Assembly: GCA_963826795.1 (NCBI GenBank)
Contig: CAWGYT010000004.1
Span: 744,001 to 808,000, forward strand
Length of the DNA: 64,000 bases
Direction of reading: 5' to 3'
Source of the DNA: CAWGYT01 sp963826795
GTDB taxonomy: Bacteria; Planctomycetota; Planctomycetia; Pirellulales; Pirellulaceae
Positions 10,290 through 18,215 of the stretch are shown here, in pieces. A program made the translations under genes and the position numbers. The notes under the pieces were generated by a model, which worked only from the letters and a program-made list of their open reading frames with translations, did not search any database and was not told the DNA's origin. Position 1 is the first letter of the stretch, and each line of letters starts with the position of its first letter.

Positions 10290-12713
10290 ATGAATGTACC
10301 AATCGGCTTGAAACAAACCCTTTGTCATGCGTTCGGGCGACTGCTCGCGGCGGCGATCGTCCTCCTTGTTTTCACGGCGGCTGCGCGGGCCGGTGAGACG
10401 GTCGACTTTAAGCGCGATGTCCGACCCATCTTGAGTGACAAGTGCTTTTCGTGCCACGGGCCGGACGCGACGCATCGCGAGGCGGACCTGCGGCTGGATA
10501 CGCTGGCGGGCGCCACCGCCGACCTGGGCGGCTATCAGGCGGTTCTCGCGGGTGCACCCGACGAAAGTGAATTGATTCGACGGATCACCTCCGACGATCC
10601 GGACCTGCACATGCCCCCGACCGACTCAGGCAAGGAGTTGTCGCCGGAGCAAACGGCGTTGTTGCGGCGTTGGATCGCCGAAGGAGCGACTTGGGCTCGG
10701 CATTGGGCATACGAGCCGCCGCTGGCCCATCCGACGCCAGGGGTCACGCGAGCCGCTTGGGCGAAGAACTGGATCGACGAATTCATTCTCGCTGGGCTGG
10801 AATCGAAGTCGCTCGAGCCCGCGCCCGACGCGGACTCGGTCACGCTCGTACGCCGATTGTACTTCGATCTGATCGGCTTGCCGCCTGATCCGAGCGTGGT
10901 CGCAAGATATGTCGACGCGGCCACGGAGGAAAACTACGAGCGATTGGTGGACGACCTGCTTGCCTCGCCCCATTTCGGTGAACGCCTGGCCATGTATTGG
11001 CTGGATCTCGTGCGTTACGCCGATACCGTGGGATACCATGGCGATCAGGACCACAGCATTTCGCCCTATCGCGACTATGTCATCGACTCGTTCAACCGCA
11101 ACCTACCGTTTGACCAGTTCACCCGCGAGCAGCTTGCGGGTGACTTGCTGCCGGAGTGTGGCGTCGATCAGCGAATCGCTTCGGGGTACAACCGCCTGCT
11201 CCAGACGTCCCACGAAGGCGGTGTCCAGCCGAAGGAATACTTGGCGATTTATGCGGCCGACCGGGTGCGCAACATTTCGGCCGTGTGGATGGGTGCGACG
11301 TTGGGATGTGCCCAGTGCCACGATCACAAGTTCGACCCCTTCACGACCAAGGATTTTTACGCGATGGCTGCCTTCTTCGCCGATGTGGACGAAGCCCAGC
11401 ATTTCGCGGTCGGCACGAATGCCTTACCCACACGACGGCCGCCCGAGGAGGTCGTGTTGACTCGCTTGGAGCGAGACGAGCTGGCAGACGTGAATCGTCA
11501 GCTTGAGGAACGGAAGCAATCGCTGCCGTCCGCGTCGGCCGATGACGTCGCCCGTGTTCAAGCCGAAATCCAGCAACTTGAATCACGGCAACGCGGGATT
11601 AACATGAACAAGCGGCCGACCATGATTACCGTTGCGTTGGAACAGCCCCGCACGACGCGGATCCTGGCGCGGGGCAATTGGTTGGATGAAAGTGGTCCGA
11701 TTGTCCTTCCGGCGGTTCCGGAATTCTTGCCGGGCCCGACGAGCGACGACGCTCGGCTCACCCGGCTTGACCTTGCCAATTGGCTGGTCGACGCACAGGA
11801 CGGCGTGGGTGGTTTGACCGCTCGCGTCTTTGCGAATCGCACCTGGTATCTTTGTTTCGGGCAAGGCCTGGCACGAGTTCTAGACGACTTTGGAGGTCAG
11901 GGCGAACCACCGCTGCAGGACCAGCTCTTGGATCGACTGGCCTTGGAATTCGTGGCGAGCGGTTGGGACATCAAGCATCTGCTGAAGCTGATCGTGACCA
12001 GCCATGCTTATCGGCAGTCGTCGATCGCGGATCCCGAGACGCTGGCAGTTGACCCCGAGAACCGCTGGGTTTCGAGGCAAGCCCGGTTTCGTCTGCCCGC
12101 CGAGATCGTCCGCGACAACGCACTTGAGATCAGTGGTTTGCTGGTGAAGGACGTGGGCGGGATGAGCGTCAAGCCGTATCAACCCGCGGGGTACTATCGG
12201 CACCTCAATTTCCCACCCCGGACCTACCATCACGATACGGATCGGCAACAGTGGCGGCGAGGTGTTTATGTGCATTGGCAACGACAGTTCTTGCACCCCA
12301 CCCTCAAAGGACTCGATGCGCCCACGCGCGAGGAATGCACGGCTCGACGCCCAAGATCGAACACGCCCTTGGCCGCGCTGGCACTCTTGAACGACCCTTC
12401 GTTCGTCGAGGCGGCACGGGTGTTCGCGGCGCGCGTCCTCCGCGAATCGCCCGCTGAGTCGCCGGAGTCGCGACTTCGTTACGCGTTTCGTCTGGCGGTC
12501 TCGCGCGACCCGGATGAATTCGAGGTCGAGCAGCTGCGTCGCCTGTACGAGGCCGCCCTGGAACAATATCAGGATCGTCGCGAAGCTGCCGAGGAACTGA
12601 CTCAAACGGGACTCGCGCCGGTCGACAAAGAATTCCTGCCCGCGGAACTGGCGGCCTGGACAACCGTGGCGCGAGCGATTTTGAATCTTCACGAGGTGAT
12701 CACGCGTAATTGA
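10290..12713 (+). CDS. PSCyt1-DUF1549-DUF1553 secreted protein
   Basis: An 807-residue paralogue of the 4807 gene without the LamG insert. The signal peptide covers about 1-33. A CFSCHGPDA motif lies near residue 52, then DUF1549 (MYWLDLVRYADTVGYHGD, second CxxCH as CAQCHDHKFDP near 340), a short coiled region (ELADVNRQLEERKQSL) and DUF1553 (LTARVFANRTWYLCFGQG; PRSNTPLAALALLNDPSFVEAA). It ends ITRN. No strong ribosome-binding site is visible before the ATG. The DUF1501 partner starts 51 bp downstream, so this is the second two-gene unit of the region. The substrate is unknown; polysaccharide-related by family context. Confidence 0.9.
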   Translation: MNVPIGLKQTLCHAFGRLLAAAIVLLVFTAAARAGETVDFKRDVRPILSDKCFSCHGPDATHREADLRLDTLAGATADLGGYQAVLAGAPDESELIRRITSDDPDLHMPPTDSGKELSPEQTALLRRWIAEGATWARHWAYEPPLAHPTPGVTRAAWAKNWIDEFILAGLESKSLEPAPDADSVTLVRRLYFDLIGLPPDPSVVARYVDAATEENYERLVDDLLASPHFGERLAMYWLDLVRYADTVGYHGDQDHSISPYRDYVIDSFNRNLPFDQFTREQLAGDLLPECGVDQRIASGYNRLLQTSHEGGVQPKEYLAIYAADRVRNISAVWMGATLGCAQCHDHKFDPFTTKDFYAMAAFFADVDEAQHFAVGTNALPTRRPPEEVVLTRLERDELADVNRQLEERKQSLPSASADDVARVQAEIQQLESRQRGINMNKRPTMITVALEQPRTTRILARGNWLDESGPIVLPAVPEFLPGPTSDDARLTRLDLANWLVDAQDGVGGLTARVFANRTWYLCFGQGLARVLDDFGGQGEPPLQDQLLDRLALEFVASGWDIKHLLKLIVTSHAYRQSSIADPETLAVDPENRWVSRQARFRLPAEIVRDNALEISGLLVKDVGGMSVKPYQPAGYYRHLNFPPRTYHHDTDRQQWRRGVYVHWQRQFLHPTLKGLDAPTREECTARRPRSNTPLAALALLNDPSFVEAARVFAARVLRESPAESPESRLRYAFRLAVSRDPDEFEVEQLRRLYEAALEQYQDRREAAEELTQTGLAPVDKEFLPAELAAWTTVARAILNLHEVITRN

Positions 12714-12764
12714 TGGTGACTTGCCCATTGAGGTGGGCCGCCAGATGCAAGCCAAAGGGGTCGA

Positions 12765-14216
12765 ATGACGCAGCGCCATCTACTACTAGCGCAAGACGCA
12801 CACCACCGGGCGGTTTGCCGCCGAACGTTTCTCCAGCGTTGCGGTATCGGCGTCGGGGCGGCCGCCTTCGGCGCGCTCCGCGGTCGCCAGGTCGGTGGTG
12901 TGGAACGCAGCCACGAACCGGGAGTGAGCGGCTTGCCTCAATTGCCGCCTCGCATTAAGCGCGTGATCTTCCTTTGTATGGCCGGTGGGCCGTCGCATCT
13001 GGAAACGTTCGACTACAAACCCGAGTTGGCTCGACTGGATGGACAGCCGATGCCCGAGTCGTACACGGCCGGACAACCGATCGCTCAATTGCAAGGCCAG
13101 ACGCTGAAGTGCCTCGGTCCGCTCACGAAGTTCCGAGCCCACGGCCAGAGCGGGCTCTTGGTGAGTGATTTTCTGCCCTGGCAAGCCAAGTTGGCGGATC
13201 AGATTTGCGTCGTTCGCTCGATGGTGACCGAGCAGATCAATCACGATCCGGCTCACACCTTCATGAACACGGGAACCGCACTCAGCGGACGCCCGTCGAT
13301 GGGCTCCTGGGTCACGTATGGCCTGGGAAGCGAAACGGAGAATCTGCCCGGGTTTGTTGTCCTAACCAGTGTGGGCGGTAGAAATCCGCAGCCCATCGCC
13401 TCGCGCCAGTGGGCCGCAGGTTTTCTTCCAAGCCGATATCAGGGCGTCGAATTCAACGCCAGCGGCGAGCCGGTGTACTTCGTCAATTCACCGCCGGGTG
13501 TGAATTCAAGGCAGCAGCAGCAACTGGTCGAGGTGATTCAGCGAATCAACCTCCATCGCAATCAGGTGTTGCACGACGCCGAGCTGGAAACGCGGGTCGC
13601 TGCCTACGAAATGGCGTTCCGGATGCAGACTTCCGTGCCCGACCTGATGGATCTTTCGGACGAGCCCCCGCAGATTCTACAGTTGTACGGGGCCCAACCC
13701 GGCGATGGTTCGTTCGCCTCCAACTGCCTCTTGGCCCGACGTTTGGCCGAACGCGGAGTGCGCTTCATTCAGCTGTATCATCGCGGCTGGGACCATCACG
13801 GCGATCTGGCTCACTATATGGATGTTTGTTGCGGGCTGACCGACAGGGCAACATGGGCCCTGCTCACGGATCTCGAGCAACGCGGGATGTTGCACGAGAC
13901 GCTCGTGATCTGGGGCGGCGAGTTCGGCAGAACGCCCATGTTTCAGGGCAAAGGCGGCCCGGGTCGCGACCACCATATCAAGGGCTTCTCCATGTGGCTC
14001 GCCGGCGGAGGAGTGCGCGGCGGAATGGCTTACGGTGCGACCGACGAACTCGGTTACAACGCCGTGGAAAACGTCGTCCATGTCCGCGATCTCCACGCCA
14101 CCATGCTCCATCTGCTGGGAATCGATCACGCGCGCTTCACCGTCAAACACCAAGGCCTCGAGATGCGACTGACCGGAGTCGAACCGGCGCGCGTCGTTAA
14201 CGAGATTTTGAGCTAG
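12765..14216 (+). CDS. DUF1501 (sulfatase-fold-like) exported protein
   Basis: A 483-residue paralogue of the 8085 gene and partner of the DUF1549/DUF1553 protein at 10290. The Tat-like N-terminus reads CRRTFLQRCGIGVGAAAFGAL. Family motifs are VIFLCMAGGPSHLETFDYKP, VVRSMVTEQINHDPAHTFMN, LLARRLAERGVRFIQLYH, GWDHHG, VIWGGEFGRTPMFQG, GRDHH and HLLGIDHARFTVKHQGLEMR. AAAGGGG lies a few bases upstream of the ATG. It ends just before a hairpin at 14242. Its biochemical function is uncharacterised. Confidence 0.9.
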   Translation: MTQRHLLLAQDAHHRAVCRRTFLQRCGIGVGAAAFGALRGRQVGGVERSHEPGVSGLPQLPPRIKRVIFLCMAGGPSHLETFDYKPELARLDGQPMPESYTAGQPIAQLQGQTLKCLGPLTKFRAHGQSGLLVSDFLPWQAKLADQICVVRSMVTEQINHDPAHTFMNTGTALSGRPSMGSWVTYGLGSETENLPGFVVLTSVGGRNPQPIASRQWAAGFLPSRYQGVEFNASGEPVYFVNSPPGVNSRQQQQLVEVIQRINLHRNQVLHDAELETRVAAYEMAFRMQTSVPDLMDLSDEPPQILQLYGAQPGDGSFASNCLLARRLAERGVRFIQLYHRGWDHHGDLAHYMDVCCGLTDRATWALLTDLEQRGMLHETLVIWGGEFGRTPMFQGKGGPGRDHHIKGFSMWLAGGGVRGGMAYGATDELGYNAVENVVHVRDLHATMLHLLGIDHARFTVKHQGLEMRLTGVEPARVVNEILS

Positions 14217-14241
14217 CGCCTGCCGACAAGCTCTGCGCCAA

Positions 14242-14264
14242 ACCGGGAGCCTCGCCCTCCCGGT
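14242..14264. terminator. Candidate bidirectional terminator hairpin
   Basis: A perfect 8-bp stem ACCGGGAG/CTCCCGGT with a 7-nt loop lies between the stops of two convergent genes (DUF1501 at 14216, FKBP at 14301). There is no U-tract on either side, so a Rho-independent role is only a guess. Confidence 0.4.
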
Positions 14265-14300
14265 GACACAACCTGCCGTCGTGTCGGGCTCAAACTTACG

Positions 14301-14729
14301 TTACTTGATCTCCACCAGACGAATCTCGAACGTCAACTTCTCGCCCGCCAACGGATGGTTGGCGTCGACCTTGATGGAGTTTTCCGAGACTTCGACAACT
14401 CGCGCCGGAACCGCTTCGCCCGTCATCGTCTGCAGTTCGAGTCGGTGTCCGACTTGCGGTTCCATGTCGTCTGGAACTTGATCCATCCCGAATTCCAGAA
14501 CCATCTCCGCGCGGTGTGGCCCGTAGGCGGCCTCGGGCGGAATCGCGGTGGTCTTCGTTTCGCCCAACAGCATGCCGAGAATCGCGTCTTGGAAACCCGG
14601 AATGATGTCCCCGTCACCCAGGCGGAATTCGAGCGGCTCACGTTCCTCGGAAGTGTCAAACACGGAGCCGTCCTGCAGTTTTCCCGTGTAGTGAACCAGG
14701 ACCGTGTCCCCTGATTTTGCGGTGGACAT
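14301..14729 (-). CDS. FKBP-type peptidyl-prolyl isomerase, SlyD-like
   Basis: Cytoplasmic prolyl isomerase/chaperone of 142 residues. The FKBP half-domain motifs GDTVLVHYTGKLQDGSVFDTS and FRLGDGDIIPGFQDAILGML are followed by an insert-in-flap-type region and by DANHPLAGEKLTFEIRL, the SlyD/FKBP hallmark closing strand. Unlike E. coli SlyD it lacks a His/Cys-rich metal-binding tail. AAAGGAA precedes the ATG at good spacing. It is monocistronic and convergent with the DUF1501 gene. Confidence 0.93.
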   Translation of the reverse strand: MSTAKSGDTVLVHYTGKLQDGSVFDTSEEREPLEFRLGDGDIIPGFQDAILGMLLGETKTTAIPPEAAYGPHRAEMVLEFGMDQVPDDMEPQVGHRLELQTMTGEAVPARVVEVSENSIKVDANHPLAGEKLTFEIRLVEIK

Positions 14730-15256
14730 GCTGAATTCCTTTCGATGATTAGAATACGCTTCGCGTTGTCCGTCTTGTCGTCAAACTTAACGCCACCGTC
14801 CCATGCGACTCAGCATGGCGTGACGCGAACGGAAATAAAAAAACCGCGTAAAGCCCCCGCTCGACGCAGTTGTTTCAGAACCGGAATCTGTAGCAAAGCG
14901 AAATGACATTCCGCTGCCATTGTGAAAGTCGACCGAGGTTGCGTCAAGGTGCAACCGGTTTCCGTGGGAATTCCGCAAAAAGCCTGTGGATTATGCTTGG
15001 CTCAACCCACGGTCGGCGACGACCTGATGCCGAGCCCCGCGGGCAAGGCGTGGGCGTCCGAGCGGGCACGACGCGGCGGGCCGTAGTTCCGCGGTTTTTC
15101 AGTTAACTTTCGCTCGCGCAGGCCGGTCTACTTGAGCGATGGTGAGCGAGCGATGGCGAACCGAGTGGAAAATCGTCGGGTCACGCCTATAAATCCTCGT
15201 TCGGTTCGGCTGTCACGCCCGCGACGGGTTCACATTTAGCGAGGTTGGAGAAGTTG
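14730..15256. other. Intergenic region upstream of folE and FKBP gene
   Basis: A 527-bp divergent spacer. I find no ORF of credible composition, no tRNA-like fold and no clear riboswitch. Promoters for both flanking genes must be here. A short direct repeat (GAGCGATGGTGAGCGAGCGATGG) sits near 15133-15160. Confidence 0.5.
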
Positions 15257-15910
15257 ATGCACACGAGCATAGAGATGTTGCGCAGCCTGCGCGAGGATCG
15301 GGCGGAAATGAAGGCTTTGCCGGCACGCGATGAGGCATCGACGAAAGAGAGCCCGGTCGATCTCGCAGCGATCGAAAAGGCCGTGCGAATGATCCTGACG
15401 GCCGTTGGAGAAGACCCGGATCGCGCGGGTCTGGAAGACACGCCCCGCCGAGTCGCTCGGATGTATCGCGAGATGTTTCAGGGTTTGCACGTCGATCCTG
15501 CTCGACACCTCCGCGTGATTTTCCCAGAGAGCTACGACGAAATGGTGCTCGTACGCGACATCAGCTTCAATAGCATGTGCGAACATCACCTCTTGCCTTT
15601 CTCGGGCGTGGCACACGTGGCCTACCTTCCGAACGGACACGTCACCGGCCTGAGCAAACTCGCCCGCCTCGTGGATGAAGTGGCTCGTCGCCCGCAAGTG
15701 CAGGAACGGATGACGCAGACGATCGCGGACTTGATGCAGGATGAGCTGAAGACGCGAGGCGTTGCAGTGGTTGTGAAGGCTGAGCATTCGTGCATGTCGA
15801 TACGTGGTATTCGGAAGCCCGGCAGCCTGACAGTGACGAGTGCCCTACGCGGCGTATTCAAGACGGATCCGGCGAGTCGCGCCGAGGTCTTGGCTTTGAT
15901 GAACCAGTAG
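15257..15910 (+). CDS. folE: GTP cyclohydrolase I (type IA)
   Basis: Converts GTP to 7,8-dihydroneopterin triphosphate, the entry to folate and, through QueD, to 7-deazapurines. The zinc-site and active-site motifs are intact: MCEHHLLPF (Cys and His ligands), GLSKLARLVDEVARRPQVQE and EHSCMSIRGIRKPGS. The N-terminal helix region AIEKAVRMILTAVGEDPDR and EDTPRRVARMY are typical. I chose ATG 15257, with GGAG a few bases upstream, over an in-frame TTG at 15245. It is about 217 residues, normal for the family. The downstream gene is a QueD/PTPS homologue 46 bp away, consistent with a two-gene pterin/deazapurine operon. Confidence 0.96.
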   Translation: MHTSIEMLRSLREDRAEMKALPARDEASTKESPVDLAAIEKAVRMILTAVGEDPDRAGLEDTPRRVARMYREMFQGLHVDPARHLRVIFPESYDEMVLVRDISFNSMCEHHLLPFSGVAHVAYLPNGHVTGLSKLARLVDEVARRPQVQERMTQTIADLMQDELKTRGVAVVVKAEHSCMSIRGIRKPGSLTVTSALRGVFKTDPASRAEVLALMNQ

Positions 15911-15956
15911 AGTCCTCGCCGCCAACCACGCATTCGAGCCTGTGACCCGAGGTGAA

Positions 15957-16463
15957 ATGAGCATGATTATCCAAAAGAACTACAAGTTTTACGCCGCTCA
16001 TCGAAATGAAGAGCTGACAGACAAATGTCGGAATCTTCACGGCCACCGGTATGGCGTGCGGTGCTTCTTCGATGTTGAAAGGCAGGGCGCGATCACGACG
16101 TTATTCGGTGACTTTGACTCGAAGATCGAGCCCTTCCTCAAGAGCCGGTACGATCACGCGATGCTCATCAATGTTCACGATCCTCTCTACGAAACGCTCT
16201 GCGAGCACATGCGTCGAACCGGCGAAACGTTCCGGCTGAATACGTTCACGATGCCGACCAGCGTCGAGAATCTGGCGCACAAGTTGTTTACGGAGATCAC
16301 GGATCTCGGATTCCGGCTGCAGAAGCTGGAAATTCGCGAGACGGACACGTCGGTGGTCGAGTACACGCGCGAAGACTGGATCGCGGACAATCGACATTTC
16401 GCGGGAGTCGAAAGCTCGGTCACCTCCTGTTTGGCTGCTAACTCATCGTCCCAGCCGCACTGA
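15957..16463 (+). CDS. queD: QueD/6-pyruvoyl-tetrahydropterin synthase family protein
   Basis: Likely 6-carboxy-5,6,7,8-tetrahydropterin synthase acting on the product of FolE. The catalytic Cys and the zinc histidines are visible in CRNLHGHRYG (the C-x3-HGH arrangement used by QueD), with the first zinc His in FYAAH. GDFDSKIEPFL and DHAMLIN match the family core, and PTSVENLAHKLF matches the C-terminal helix with its TSEN-type motif. Start 15957 has GAGGTG just upstream. No queE, queC or queF is in the window, so a BH4-type role cannot be excluded. Its stop codon lies one base from the stop of the convergent nucleotidyltransferase-like gene. Confidence 0.85.
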   Translation: MSMIIQKNYKFYAAHRNEELTDKCRNLHGHRYGVRCFFDVERQGAITTLFGDFDSKIEPFLKSRYDHAMLINVHDPLYETLCEHMRRTGETFRLNTFTMPTSVENLAHKLFTEITDLGFRLQKLEIRETDTSVVEYTREDWIADNRHFAGVESSVTSCLAANSSSQPH

Positions 16464-16464
16464 G

Positions 16465-17523
16465 TTAGATCCATAGCGAAGCGATTAGCTCGTCACCCCA
16501 GCAGAGGCGACGTGCATTTATGAAGCGCGTCAGTTCAACTGCGATCGCGGAACCGTTGCGTCTCATCTCGCGAAACAGAGGATGCTCGTCCAGCCTACCT
16601 GGCTCGCCGGGTGGGTTTGCCAGTCGATCTCGCTCATCTCCGTCCGCCATCAATTGCAGGAAACGATCGTAGTTCGTCAGGACGAGATCAATCCTCGCAT
16701 CGTCGTGGATGGCATACACCGCTGCGATGCGTTCCAGCGGTGTCAGTCCCAGATGGTTGATCAGCCACTGGACTCGGTCCCCCAGGCAGCGGCTGCTTTC
16801 GCCCAGCAGGAAAAGGAGTGCCGCGTACATGATCCGTCGGCTGTGCTCCAGTTTGATGTTGAACAATCGCCATTGGGCGGGATGGTCGCGGTGCCGCCAT
16901 TGAGTGTCGATTGCCAGGCAACGATAGTAGCGAATCAGATCATTCGTCAAGTAAGTCCAAGGTGCGTTCCGATTCAGCGCGACGTCGCCGGCGGCATAGC
17001 GTTCTAAAATGCGCTCGACCGCGCCGACGAATGCCGATTGCCCGAAAATCGGTTGCGCGTCCAATAACAACTGGATTCGCTTGCCGAAAATCGCAGGCGG
17101 CTCACTGATTCGGCCTTGGCTCGCCGGATCGCACAGATCGGCCAGCGTGCAGGCGGTGGTAAAGATACCGTCGGCAGCGGGTGAGGGCAGTCCCAGATCG
17201 TCCAAGGCCGACCAAACTTCACTGACGAGCTGTGCGTCATTCGCGGTCGACCGTCCGGCATTCAAGGAAGCTCCCGGCGCCAGGATGATTAAGTCAGCGT
17301 CCGACTGGTCCACTTGCTCCATCCGACCCAGTGAACCCGACGCGGCGATCAGGGAGGGCGTGTTCGCGAACGGATACTCGCGAAGCCGGTTGGACGCCTG
17401 GCGAATCGTTTGCTGGCTGCGCAGCCATGCGGCTTGCAGGTGCGGATATCGGGCCAGGTCGACTTCGTCAATCGCCCAACGTCGCGGAGCAGCTGGCGGG
17501 TACCGCATCGCGTCACGTTTCAT
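16465..17523 (-). CDS. Nucleotidyltransferase-fold protein (DUF294-like), function unknown
   Basis: About 350 residues, cytoplasmic. The motif GSLGRMEQVDQSDAD (about residues 65-80) is the G-S-x-G-R-x-E...S-D-x-D signature of pol-beta-type nucleotidyltransferases related to GlnD and DUF294 proteins. The C-terminal ~200 residues are mostly helical (NDLIRYYRCLAIDTQWR, FNIKLEHSRRIMYAALLFLL), resembling the DUF294 helical partner region. The target is unknown. ATG 17523 follows GGCGGG; ATG 17508 is also possible. The thioredoxin gene lies 36 bp upstream on the same strand, so they may be co-transcribed. Confidence 0.7.
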   Translation of the reverse strand: MKRDAMRYPPAAPRRWAIDEVDLARYPHLQAAWLRSQQTIRQASNRLREYPFANTPSLIAASGSLGRMEQVDQSDADLIILAPGASLNAGRSTANDAQLVSEVWSALDDLGLPSPAADGIFTTACTLADLCDPASQGRISEPPAIFGKRIQLLLDAQPIFGQSAFVGAVERILERYAAGDVALNRNAPWTYLTNDLIRYYRCLAIDTQWRHRDHPAQWRLFNIKLEHSRRIMYAALLFLLGESSRCLGDRVQWLINHLGLTPLERIAAVYAIHDDARIDLVLTNYDRFLQLMADGDERDRLANPPGEPGRLDEHPLFREMRRNGSAIAVELTRFINARRLCWGDELIASLWI

Positions 17524-17559
17524 TTCCCGCCGCCGTACCAAGCGTCAAGCGGGTCGGGG

Positions 17560-17971
17560 TCATAGAGCGCCGTCGAGCACTTCGGTCAAGCGCAATTTTC
17601 CGACGGCTCCCACGATGCGAGTTAGCTCCTCACCGTTATGGAACACGATCAGTGTCGGGATCGAGTCAACGCCGTACTTGGCCGCGATCTCGGGCGACTC
17701 GTCCACATCCAGCTTGGCGACGACCGCGCGCCCCTCGTATTCGCTCGACACCTCCGCGACCACCGGAGCGATCTGCTGGCAGGGGCCGCACCAGGTGGCC
17801 CAGAAGTCGACCAGCACGGGCTGGGACGACTGCAACACGACCTGCTGGAAATTGCTGTCATCGACAGTAACCGTTGCACCGTGGCCGACGTCCGGCGTCT
17901 GGGACGTGCATCCCGCGACCAGAAGCGGAAGCGACAAGAGCGAGCAGGCTACCGGAAAATCGACGAACCAT
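17560..17971 (-). CDS. Thioredoxin-domain lipoprotein; signal peptide frameshifted as read
   Basis: Periplasmic or membrane-anchored thioredoxin. The mature part has VLVDFWATWCGPCQQIAPVV, DVDESPEIAAKYGVDSIPTLIVF (cis-Pro) and a lipobox LVAGC followed by TSQTPD. The ATG with a good Shine-Dalgarno (AAAGGAA, 8 bp upstream) is at 17971. It opens a classic signal, MVRRFSGSLLALVASAS, in a different frame from the lipobox. A single-base indel near 17920-17935 would join them. The only in-frame alternative starts from a TTG at 18030 and gives an implausible leader. The enzyme domain itself is complete. Confidence 0.85.
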
Positions 17972-18067
17972 CGTACAGTTCCTTTGTAAAAAAATCGTGG
18001 TTTCCGCTGGTTCTCGGCACCGCTGCACAACTTGGCGAGCCGCGTCGTATTTTAAGCTCTTCGCGGC

Positions 18068-18169
18068 GCCACACCCGCTGTCTGCCCACACCCGCTGTCT
18101 GCCCACACCCGTTGTCTGCCCACACCCGTTGTCTGCCCACACCCGTTGTCTGCCCACACCCGTCGTCGG
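18068..18169. repeat. 17-bp tandem repeat, six copies
   Basis: Unit CCCACACCCGYTGTCTG repeated head to tail from about 18068. The first two copies read CGC, the next three CGT, and the last is degenerate (CGTCGTCGG). It lies between the thioredoxin and mechanosensitive-channel genes. The units are contiguous with no spacers, so it is not CRISPR. Confidence 0.9.
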
Positions 18170-18215
18170 CCCAGCGTCTTTGTCTTTTCCGCGTCGTCGT
18201 CCCACGCCGTTCGCA

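Noticed and set aside
9547..10293. Plus- and minus-strand ORFs between the two DUF1549-DUF1501 pairs
   Set aside because: They lie wholly within the ~149-bp hairpin repeat and simply translate it.
14730..15256. Riboswitch or tRNA upstream of folE
   Set aside because: No recognisable aptamer core or cloverleaf could be drawn.
18068..18169. Possible CRISPR array
   Set aside because: Units are 17 bp and contiguous, with no unique spacers and no cas genes.
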